Translations under genes and position numbers: made by a program | Shown here: one piece after another, positions 6,334 to 12,546 of the stretch | How the letters are laid out: every line of letters begins with the position of its first letter | Numbering within the stretch: position 1 is the stretch's first letter | Origin: JBCDBY01 sp039182715 | GTDB lineage: Bacteria > Planctomycetota > PLA2 | Assembly: GCA_039182715.1 (NCBI GenBank) | Contig: JBCDBY010000055.1 | Location: forward strand, 1 to 17,760 | DNA: 17,760 bases | Reading direction: 5' to 3' | Notes under the pieces: generated by a model | Database searches by the model: none | Told to the model about the DNA's origin: nothing | Seen by the model: only the letters and a program-made list of their open reading frames with translations

Positions 6334-6392
6334 AGTCGTTAGTCGTCAGTTCGGAGGCAGCGTCTTCTGGAAACTGACAACTGACGACTGAT
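6334..6392. repeat. Inverted heptamer repeat between convergent genes (possible bidirectional terminator)
   Basis: AGTCGTCAGT (6341-6350) and ACTGACGACT (6380-6389) are perfect inverted 10-mers with a 29-nt loop. Each arm is built of 7-nt units: AGTCGTT, AGTCGTC, AGTTCGG on the left and AACTGAC, AACTGAC, GACTGAT on the right. A further AGTCGTG at 6321-6327 contains the folE2 stop. The element fills the gap between the convergent folE2 and VWA genes. There is no T run, so if it terminates transcription it is not a standard intrinsic terminator. Confidence 0.6.
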
Positions 6393-6394
6393 TC

Positions 6395-8614
6395 CTAGAA
6401 CCCCCGCAGCACCGCCTGCCCGCCCGACTGCTCCGCCAGCGGTTTGAGGCGGCGCAGCGCCTCCTTGTCGAAGCAGATGACGTGAATCACGATGCCGCGC
6501 GTGCGGTTGATCTCGTTGATCGCGTCGACCAGCTTGCGCATCTCCACGATTTCGCCGGCGGTAGGGAGGCCGTCGGTCACCAGGAAGATCGTGTCGACCT
6601 TCGTGCGCGCCTTCCAGTCGGGCACCTTCTTGTCCGCCATGCCGAAGGCCGCCATGAGCGCCGCGTAGGTGTTCGTCTTCTGCTCCTCGCCGCTCGAGTT
6701 GCCGCTCGCCGGGGCGATCGGCTTGAGCCGGCGGATGTGCTTGATCGCGGAGTTGCGCGATGAGCCCGAGACGAGCCCGTCCTTCCACGTCTTCACCCGG
6801 CCGGCGAAGGTGATGATGTTGAAGTAGACGTTCTTGTCGAGCGTCGCCACGAGCGCGAGCAGCTCGTTCTTCGCGATCTCCATTTTTACGCGGTCGGGGA
6901 ACTCGGCGCGCTGCTCATCGGTCGCCGTCGCCGGAATGACGATCTTGTCCCGCATGCTGGTCGAGATATCGAGGATGAAGATCATCTTGCGCGAGAGCGT
7001 TTCGATCTTGTGGTACTTGCGCTTCGGCTTGGCGTAGCCTTCCATCGACTTGGCCAGCTTCGCCTTCGCCGCCGCGATGTCCGCCTCGCTCGGGATCTTG
7101 AAGTTGCGTCCTTCGCTCTTCCACCAGCGGTTCCAGAGCGCGACGCGGTACTTGTAGTCCTTGCCGGTAATCGAGACGAGCGCCTTGTAGACGGTCTCGA
7201 TGACCAGCCCCTCGTCCGACTCGAACTTCTTCAGCAGCGGCTCGATCGACTCCTTCACGCGGATCTTGGCGAGCGCCTCGATCGCCGCCTTCTGCAGCGA
7301 CCAGTCCGACGCGTCGATCTTCGCAATGAGCGCCGATGCGGCGTCCTGCGCCTTCATGTCGCCGAGCGCCTGCGCCGCCAGCACGCGCACGGCGGGGAGC
7401 GAGTCGTCGAGCGACGTGACGAGCGCAGGCACCGCATCCATCGCCTTCTGGTTGGCGAGTGCGCGCACGGCGGCGGCGCGCGTCTCCGCACTCGAACTCT
7501 GCAGCGCCTCCAGCAGGCCCGGCGTCGCGGCCGCGTGCTGCTTGGTCGTGCGCGAGAAGCCGAGCAGCGCCGCGCGTCGACGCTTGCCGTTCTTGTCCGC
7601 GAGGCCCTCGGTCATCGCGTCGAGCGACTCCGCCTTCTTCATGCGTCCGAGTGCCTTGCCCGCGGCCTCGACCACGCGCGGGTCGACGTCGTTGGCCGCC
7701 TTCAGGATCACGCCGACCATGGCGGCGCTGTCGAGCTTGCCGAGATCTTCGACGGCGGCGGCGCGCACGATCGCATTGGGGTCCTTCGCGAACTCGCGGT
7801 ACGCCTTGATCGCCTCCAGCTCCTTCGGCGTCAGCTTGCGCTTGTTGCGCCCCTTGCCGACGGTGGTGGGCAGCGCGGCCGCCTCCTCGCCCTTGAGCGC
7901 CATCGATTGCTGCAGGGTCTGCATGCGGGCCTGCAACGCGCCGCGGTTCTCCTCCAGCGCCGCCTCGAGCCCGTCGGCCTCCTTGTCGAACTTCTTCGCC
8001 TTTCCGGCGTCCTTGGCGGCGCCCGCCTTGTCGCGCAGCGTTTCGATCTTCTTCTCGCTGCGGTGGAGCTTCTCCTCCGCCTCGATGAGCTTCATCCAGT
8101 CCTTGGCGTACTTGCCGAGCGACTTCCCGTACTCCTGCTTGGTCACCTTGTCGAGCAGGCCGAGCAGCTTCTTGTCGGTGAAGTCCTTCACCTTGGTCAG
8201 CGCGCCGACGACGTTGTAGGAGCGATCGAGCACGATCAGCGCCGGGTCGCGCACCCCGGGCACCGACGCGAGGAAGTCGAGGTCGATCGCGCGCGAGGGC
8301 TTGACCTTGATGATCTTCACCGCGTGGGTCGCCAGGGCGAAACGCGTGTCGACCAGGATCTTCTCCTGGATCTTCTTGTAGCCCTTCGACTCGCGGGTCT
8401 GCGTCACGAAGATGATCATCGGCCAGGGCGCCTTGCGCGGCTCGGTCGAGCCGTCCGGCAGCTTCACCGGCGTGCGGTTGGGCAGTGCGTCCCACTCGAC
8501 GCGCAACTGCTTGCGGTTGTGCGGCGACTTCCATTCGTCGACGCGGCGCGCGGAGGGAAAGCCCTGCGCCGGCGCGACCGAAACGAGAAGCAGAAGAGCG
8601 AGTACGGGGCGCAT
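6395..8614 (-). CDS. Secreted VWA-domain protein with thioredoxin-like, coiled-coil and HEAT-repeat regions
   Basis: The 739-residue product starts at ATG 8614, which gives a signal peptide (MRPVLALLLLVSVAPAQG); the longer frame from 8695 would bury it. Residues 20-160 look thioredoxin-like (PMIIFVTQTR, then PALIVLDRSYNVVGAL) but have no CxxC. Residues 173-238 are a charged coiled coil. Residues 265-482 hold HEAT/PBS-type repeats (AIVRAAAVEDLGKL, DPRVVEAAGKALGRM, PAVRVLAAQALGDM, WSLQKAAIEALAKI). Residues 543-739 are a von Willebrand factor A domain with an intact MIDAS: DISTS at 549-553, TNTY near 647 and TDG at 681-682. Such domains bind a divalent metal and protein ligands. I infer a periplasmic binding or scaffold protein; the partner is unknown. 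A TACACT hexamer ends 6 nt before the ATG and there is no Shine-Dalgarno sequence. Confidence 0.87.
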   Translation of the reverse strand: MRPVLALLLLVSVAPAQGFPSARRVDEWKSPHNRKQLRVEWDALPNRTPVKLPDGSTEPRKAPWPMIIFVTQTRESKGYKKIQEKILVDTRFALATHAVKIIKVKPSRAIDLDFLASVPGVRDPALIVLDRSYNVVGALTKVKDFTDKKLLGLLDKVTKQEYGKSLGKYAKDWMKLIEAEEKLHRSEKKIETLRDKAGAAKDAGKAKKFDKEADGLEAALEENRGALQARMQTLQQSMALKGEEAAALPTTVGKGRNKRKLTPKELEAIKAYREFAKDPNAIVRAAAVEDLGKLDSAAMVGVILKAANDVDPRVVEAAGKALGRMKKAESLDAMTEGLADKNGKRRRAALLGFSRTTKQHAAATPGLLEALQSSSAETRAAAVRALANQKAMDAVPALVTSLDDSLPAVRVLAAQALGDMKAQDAASALIAKIDASDWSLQKAAIEALAKIRVKESIEPLLKKFESDEGLVIETVYKALVSITGKDYKYRVALWNRWWKSEGRNFKIPSEADIAAAKAKLAKSMEGYAKPKRKYHKIETLSRKMIFILDISTSMRDKIVIPATATDEQRAEFPDRVKMEIAKNELLALVATLDKNVYFNIITFAGRVKTWKDGLVSGSSRNSAIKHIRRLKPIAPASGNSSGEEQKTNTYAALMAAFGMADKKVPDWKARTKVDTIFLVTDGLPTAGEIVEMRKLVDAINEINRTRGIVIHVICFDKEALRRLKPLAEQSGGQAVLRGF

Positions 8615-8620
8615 GCGGAA

Positions 8621-8626
8621 AGTGTA
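8621..8626 (-). promoter_or_regulatory. -10-like hexamer placed for a leaderless transcript (VWA gene)
   Basis: The minus strand reads TACACT, then TTCCGC, then ATG 8614: the same 6-nt spacing as at the starts 341 and 3716. No Shine-Dalgarno sequence is present. Confidence 0.4.
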
Positions 8627-8654
8627 GCCGAGCGCCGCGCGCGTGACCGGCGCG

Positions 8655-9944
8655 CTAGAAGGCGTCGAGCCAGGGGAGTCTCGTATCCAAGACACGTTCG
8701 AGGGCGCGGCCCTCGTACGGGGCGGGCGGCTCGACGACTTCCCAGTGGTCGGGATCGGGCGAGGAGTAGGGCCACGTCTTCGGGAAGAGCAGCTCCAGGA
8801 TGCGCAGGATCTCGTCCGGCAGCGCGGGGTCGATCTCGTCCGCGGCGCGGTAGCCGACGATGAGCTGCGTGAGCGCCCAGTGCGGGATCGGCACGCCGGG
8901 GATGTCGTCGGCGCGCCGCGAAAGCGACACCTCGCCGTTGTCGACGCGCAGCGTCCAGCGATCGGCCCCCGTATCGATCGGAATCGACGCGCTCAGCTCG
9001 CGCGCCTTGCGCTCCATCAGCCGCTGCTCGAACCACGGCGCCAGCGCCTCGACGAGCCGCGGATGGTCGACGACGTGGATCATCTCCTCGTCCACGCGCG
9101 GATCGGTGGCCGCGCCGCGCAGCACCGCGTACCCGCCCAGCTCGAGGCAGGCGCGTCCCATCGGATGGTCGGCCGCGACCGGGAAGTGGATCTGGTCGAT
9201 GCCCTGCGGGTGCGCCTTCGCGGCGCAGTAGCTCAGGATCGAGTGCAGTGCTTCGCGATCGGTGCCGTCCACCTCGGGCGCGAAGAAGTGCGGCGTCCAC
9301 TTGGAGTCCGGATTCACCTCGAGGCTGAAGTAGCCCTTGATTTCGCGGTCGGGCGACTCGACCGAGAAGTGGTGGAACATCGGGACGCCGCTCGCATAGA
9401 CGCACGGCTTGCTGCGCACGTGCTGCTCGCGGATGCGGGCGATGGCCGGCAGGTCGTCGCTCTTCAGGTGCCGCACGCGGTAGCGCGTGGGCAGGTTCAT
9501 CGCCACCTCGGTGCTCAGGTAGACGCGCGGGTGGTAGAAGCACGGCACGAAGCCGTGGTTGGGGAAGAGCGCCAGCTCGCCGTGCACGAACGCGACCGGG
9601 TAGCGCCGCCCCCAGAGGTAGCCGAGGAACTCCTCGACCAGCAGCACGAAGAGCGAGTCGTCGCCCGTCGCGCGGAATCGCTGGCGACCGTCCTCCGCGC
9701 CCGTCTCCACGATGCGGGCGCAGCGCACGTCGACGCCGCGCAGGCGCAGCGGCGAGGGGTCGAGCAGCAGCGCCGCCAGGATTTCGTCGCCCTCCTCGCA
9801 GATGCGCACGCAGCCGCGCTCCTCGGGATGGCCCTCGACGATCTCGCGCATGCGCCGCGAGCCGATGAACTCCTCGGCGCGGCGCAGGTCCTCCTCCGTT
9901 CGCGCGGGGCGAATCCGGGCGCGTTCCAGCCGCTCGAGATCCAT
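8655..9944 (-). CDS. Eis-like tandem-GNAT N-acetyltransferase with a sterol-carrier-like C-terminal domain
   Basis: This 429-residue protein has the length and order of the Eis family: a first GNAT domain (about 10-145, ending in ALFPNHGFVPCFYHPRVYL), a second, degenerate GNAT domain (about 155-290), and an SCP2-like domain (about 315-410). The SCP2-like part contains DRWTLRVDNGEVSLSR, RADDIPGVPIPHWALTQLIVGYRAADEI. In mycobacterial Eis, which acetylates amines such as aminoglycosides, the C-terminal carboxylate of a terminal Phe acts as the general base. This protein also ends in Phe (LPWLDAF). The acetyl-CoA loop is only loosely conserved (RQRFRATGDD). The substrate is unknown. The gene follows the membrane protein by 9 nt and is probably co-transcribed with it. 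Confidence is good for the GNAT/SCP architecture and moderate for the Eis-like label. Confidence 0.75.
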   Translation of the reverse strand: MDLERLERARIRPARTEEDLRRAEEFIGSRRMREIVEGHPEERGCVRICEEGDEILAALLLDPSPLRLRGVDVRCARIVETGAEDGRQRFRATGDDSLFVLLVEEFLGYLWGRRYPVAFVHGELALFPNHGFVPCFYHPRVYLSTEVAMNLPTRYRVRHLKSDDLPAIARIREQHVRSKPCVYASGVPMFHHFSVESPDREIKGYFSLEVNPDSKWTPHFFAPEVDGTDREALHSILSYCAAKAHPQGIDQIHFPVAADHPMGRACLELGGYAVLRGAATDPRVDEEMIHVVDHPRLVEALAPWFEQRLMERKARELSASIPIDTGADRWTLRVDNGEVSLSRRADDIPGVPIPHWALTQLIVGYRAADEIDPALPDEILRILELLFPKTWPYSSPDPDHWEVVEPPAPYEGRALERVLDTRLPWLDAF

Positions 9945-9953
9945 ACCCTCGCG

Positions 9954-11171
9954 TCAGGACGCTTCGGTCCCGGATTCGTCCGCCTTGGGTGCGTCGGCCG
10001 CTTCGTCCTTCTTTTCGCCGACCCAGCGCGCCTCCGCTTCGTCGCGCGGCGCCTCCGCCTCGTCGATCGCCGCCAGGTCGTCCTCGTGCGTTCCATCCAC
10101 CTCGCGCCGCAACAGCAGGTAGAGGGACATCGTCCCGCCGAGGAAGAGATAGATCGCGTAGCCCTTGAAGCCGAGCAGGAAGATGCCCAGCATCAGCCAC
10201 ATCCAGAAGAAGCCCGGCTTGTCGTACCAGGGCACTTCCGCGTTGCCGATGTTGCGCAGGTCGGCGATGCCGCGCATGCGCTGCTGGATGCCCTCGTGCT
10301 CTGCCAGCGGCCGGTCGAGCGAACCGACTTCCGGCATCGGCCGGCTGATCGCGTTGTCGAGGCTGGTGCGCACGACGCCGGCCTGGAAGGTCGACTTGGC
10401 GGTCTCCTCGAAGAAGCCCTCGAGCAGCGTGATGACGCTGATGAGCACGAAGATGAGCAGATAGGTGAGGAAGAAGTGGAACGGCCGCGCCGACACGTAG
10501 CTGAACGCGCGCGAGACCGACTCGAGCGCGCCGTTGCGCTCGACGGTGGCGCCGGCCCACATGAGCGGCAGTCCGACCACGCCGCCGATGACCGCCATGA
10601 CCAGCAGGATCGACGAGAGCAGCACGAGCGGGAAGAGCACCAGCACCAGCACGCTGGAGCCGAGGAACCAGATGCTCGCGAGCAGTCCGGCCAGCGCATT
10701 GAGCCCGGCAAGGACCAGGGCGAAGACCGCGACCATGACCGGGACCAGCAGCAGCGTGCCCGCGTTGCGGAATCCGAATCGGAGCGCTGCCTTGGGGCTG
10801 AGCGCCTCGTTGCGAGTGAAGCGCAGCGCCGCGATGCGCAGGAGCGCGCCGCCGAAGACCGCCCAGACGCCGAAGTAGAGCAGGCCGGTGATCGTGCCCT
10901 GCCACCAGCTCAACGCGTAGGGGCGGATGCCCCAAAGGCTGCCGACCGAAAGCTGGAAGGCGTCGCCGACGAACGCGATGCGGCCCAGGTAGGCGTAGAG
11001 CAGGCCCATGAGCTGCGCGATCGGTTCCGGCTGGTGGAACGCCTTGCCCAGCAGCGGGTCGATCAACTGCAGCACGCCCCAGCCCAGCGCGCCCATGGTG
11101 ATGCAGCGCAGGTCGAGCGGCACGCGCGGAGCGCGAAAACTGCCGTACGGATTCTCGGGTCCCAGCTCCAT
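9954..11171 (-). CDS. Multi-spanning membrane protein of unknown function
   Basis: This 405-residue integral membrane protein starts at ATG 11171 (MELGPENPYGSFRAPRVPLD). The longer frame up to 11492 runs antisense through the next gene and is rejected. Hydrophobic segments lie at about 25-40, 50-70, 92-113, 137-165, 167-207 (probably two helices), 233-252, 321-334 and 336-354. The phrase ATVERNGALESVSRAFSYVSARP before the helix at 233 recalls the E-x2-xG-x-x-EAxxRS motif found in DUF975- and glycerophosphodiesterase-membrane-domain-like proteins, but I cannot assign a family. Residues 360-405 form a charged, Asp/Glu/Lys/Ala-rich cytoplasmic tail. It sits 9 nt upstream of the Eis-like acetyltransferase in the same direction, which suggests a shared transcript. 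A GAGAAT hexamer ends 7 nt before the ATG. Confidence 0.8.
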   Translation of the reverse strand: MELGPENPYGSFRAPRVPLDLRCITMGALGWGVLQLIDPLLGKAFHQPEPIAQLMGLLYAYLGRIAFVGDAFQLSVGSLWGIRPYALSWWQGTITGLLYFGVWAVFGGALLRIAALRFTRNEALSPKAALRFGFRNAGTLLLVPVMVAVFALVLAGLNALAGLLASIWFLGSSVLVLVLFPLVLLSSILLVMAVIGGVVGLPLMWAGATVERNGALESVSRAFSYVSARPFHFFLTYLLIFVLISVITLLEGFFEETAKSTFQAGVVRTSLDNAISRPMPEVGSLDRPLAEHEGIQQRMRGIADLRNIGNAEVPWYDKPGFFWMWLMLGIFLLGFKGYAIYLFLGGTMSLYLLLRREVDGTHEDDLAAIDEAEAPRDEAEARWVGEKKDEAADAPKADESGTEAS

Positions 11172-11178
11172 CGCGCGG

Positions 11179-11184
11179 ATTCTC
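11179..11184 (-). promoter_or_regulatory. Possible -10-like hexamer for the 405-residue membrane protein
   Basis: The minus strand reads GAGAAT, ending 7 nt before ATG 11171. The distance fits the leaderless pattern, but the first base departs from TANNNT. Confidence 0.2.
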
Positions 11185-11229
11185 GCAAAACCACCCGGCG
11201 AGCGGTACTTCCGCGATGGGATGGCCCGG

Positions 11230-11235
11230 TATAGT
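11230..11235 (+). promoter_or_regulatory. -10-like hexamer upstream of the VTE5-like gene
   Basis: TATAGT ends 8 nt before TTG 11244, within the 72-nt divergent spacer. It is the closest match to TATAAT in the window and supports the TTG start. Confidence 0.42.
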
Positions 11236-11243
11236 GACCCGCC

Positions 11244-11798
11244 TTGGTCGAACGACGAGAGCGGACCCGGCGACTCGTGCACTTCGCGTTCGGGTTCTGT
11301 GCGCTGCTCGTGCCCTGGCTCGGGCCCGTGGGTTCGATCGCGATCGCGGGCGCGGCCTGCCTCTACAACCTCGTCTGGGCGCCCGCCGTGGGCTGGGATC
11401 GCGCCTATCGACGCACGGGCGAGGCACGTTTTTCGGGCATTGGAACCTACCCGCTCGCCGTGCTGCTGCTGCTGCTCACCACGCCGCCGCACGTCGCGAT
11501 GGCGGCCTGGGGCGTGCTCGCGGCCGCCGACCCGGCCGCCGCGACCGCCGGCACCCGTTTTCCGCGGCCGTCGATTCCGTGGAACCGGCGCGAGAGCCTG
11601 GTCGGCACCGCCGCCGCCGTCGTGGTGGGGGCGGCGGCGGCGGCGGCGCTGCTCGCCTACGCCGGGCAGCCCTCGTGGCGCGGCGCCGTGGCGGCCGGCG
11701 TGATGGGTGCGATCGCCGAGTCGTTACCGTGGCCGATCGATGACAACCTCCCGGTGGCGTGCGCCGCCGCGGTCGCCGTCTGGACGTTCGGAGGCTGA
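11244..11798 (+). CDS. VTE5/dolichol-kinase-family membrane protein (CTP-dependent isoprenol kinase-like)
   Basis: This 184-residue, mostly hydrophobic protein is read from TTG 11244; GTG 11277 is the alternative. It shows the plan of the SEC59/DGK1/VTE5 family, which uses CTP to phosphorylate polyprenols, phytol or diacylglycerol. It has a basic start ERRERTRRLVHFAFG (family pattern E-RK-x-H-x3-G), then DPAAATAGTRFP (96-107; family D-x-A-A-x2-G-x-x-x-G), IPWNRRESLVGT (111-122; family KKSxEGS) and GAIAESLPWPIDDNLPV (155-171; family E-x5-7-DN). The KKS lysines are replaced by Arg residues. The protein is short but has all blocks. The TGA is followed directly by the GTG of the DUF92 gene, so the two are translationally linked. 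Together they resemble the phytol kinase/phytyl-phosphate kinase pair. Confidence 0.72.
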   Translation: MVERRERTRRLVHFAFGFCALLVPWLGPVGSIAIAGAACLYNLVWAPAVGWDRAYRRTGEARFSGIGTYPLAVLLLLLTTPPHVAMAAWGVLAAADPAAATAGTRFPRPSIPWNRRESLVGTAAAVVVGAAAAAALLAYAGQPSWRGAVAAGVMGAIAESLPWPIDDNLPVACAAAVAVWTFGG

Positions 11799-12428
11799 GT
11801 GGAAGCGACGCTGCAGGTTCTCACGGTGCTCGCCTTCGCCGCGGCCGCCTGGCGTGTCGGTGCGGTCTCCCTCGATGGGGCGCTGGCGGGGATCGGTGTC
11901 GCCGGTTTGCTGACGTGGCGCTTCGGGTGGGGCGGGTTCGTGATGCTGCTCGTCTTCGTCGTGCTGGGAACGACGATCTCGGAGCGCAGCGGTCGCCGTC
12001 GCGACGCGGTGCAGGTCTTGTGCAATGGTGGCGCGGCGGCGATCGCGGCGGCATGCGGGTGGCCTGCGGCGGCGGCCGGCGCGCTCGCCGCCGCGCTCTC
12101 GGATACCGCTGCGAGCGAGCTGGGCAAGCGCTACGGCGGCGTGCCGCGGCAGATCCTGTTCGGCGGCCGGCTGGAGCCGGGCCGCGATGGCGGTATGTCG
12201 TGGCTCGGCACGATCGCCGGTCTCGCCTTCGCGTGGCCGGTTCCGCTGGTCGCGTGGGCGTTCGGCATCCTGCCGGACTTTCGCGTGGTGAGCTGGATCG
12301 CCGCCGCCGGCATGATCGGCAACCTGATCGACAGCGTGCTCGGCGCGACCATCCAACGCCGCCTCGGCGCGCGCGGCAACGACTGGGTCAACCTCGCCGC
12401 CACCACCGCCGCCGCCACCCTCGCCTGA
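11799..12428 (+). CDS. DUF92/TMEM19-family membrane protein (VTE6-like prenyl-phosphate kinase)
   Basis: This 209-residue membrane protein starts at GTG 11799, immediately after the upstream TGA and with GGAGG (11790-11794) 4 nt before it. DUF92 signatures are all present: QVLCNGG (72-78), WPAAAAGALAAALSDTAASELGK (88-110), PGRDGGMSWLGTIAG (127-141; family PGTSGGVSLLGT), NLIDSVLGATIQ (175-186) and GNDWVNL (193-199). The plant and cyanobacterial member VTE6 converts phytyl phosphate to phytyl diphosphate. The presence of a VTE5-like gene directly upstream makes a sequential isoprenoid-alcohol kinase role the best inference. The true substrate (phytol, geranylgeraniol or another polyprenol) is not readable. 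Full family blocks make the family call secure. The hairpin repeat copy B begins 20 nt after the stop and may end the transcript. Confidence 0.88.
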   Translation: MEATLQVLTVLAFAAAAWRVGAVSLDGALAGIGVAGLLTWRFGWGGFVMLLVFVVLGTTISERSGRRRDAVQVLCNGGAAAIAAACGWPAAAAGALAAALSDTAASELGKRYGGVPRQILFGGRLEPGRDGGMSWLGTIAGLAFAWPVPLVAWAFGILPDFRVVSWIAAAGMIGNLIDSVLGATIQRRLGARGNDWVNLAATTAAATLA

Positions 12429-12447
12429 CCCTCCCCCCGCTTCTCTG

Positions 12448-12540
12448 ATGCAAGAGGTGCATCATGTGGCGCGCATAGGTCGGCCTGGGGTCGGGAGTTA
12501 TGCGCGCCAGGTGCGGAACTCGTTCCGCGTTTTCCACAGC
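12448..12540 (+). repeat. Three-hairpin dispersed repeat, copy B (93 nt)
   Basis: Hairpin 1 is GATGCA/TGCATC around AGAGG (12447-12463). Hairpin 2 has arms GGCGCGCATA (12468-12477) and TATGCGCGCC (12499-12508), with a 21-nt loop that differs from copy A. Hairpin 3 is GCGGAA/TTCCGC around CTCG (12513-12528), followed by TTTT and CCACAGC. It lies in the 118-nt gap between the convergent DUF92 and FGE-fold genes, 20 nt after one stop and 6 nt from the other. Confidence 0.8.
12513..12533 (+). terminator. Terminator-like hairpin 3 of repeat copy B
   Basis: A 6-bp GC-rich stem (GCGGAA/TTCCGC, tetraloop CTCG) leads into GTTTT. It follows the VTE5/DUF92 pair and could be its intrinsic terminator on the plus strand. 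The T run is only four bases long. Confidence 0.4.
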
Positions 12541-12546
12541 GGTGGA

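Noticed and set aside
8464..11427. A 987-codon minus-strand frame overlapping the VWA, Eis-like and membrane protein genes
   Set aside because: It is Arg/Ala/Pro-rich without recognisable domains and lies out of frame over three well-supported genes on the same strand.
11615..11655. GCG/GCC-rich run as a tandem repeat element
   Set aside because: It encodes an alanine-rich membrane helix in the VTE5-like protein, so its composition is explained by coding.
5332..12540. The repeat copies as a CRISPR array or integron attC sites
   Set aside because: Two copies 7 kb apart do not form an array and there are no cas genes. They lack the attC core sites, and the genes between them are ordinary oriented operons without an integrase.
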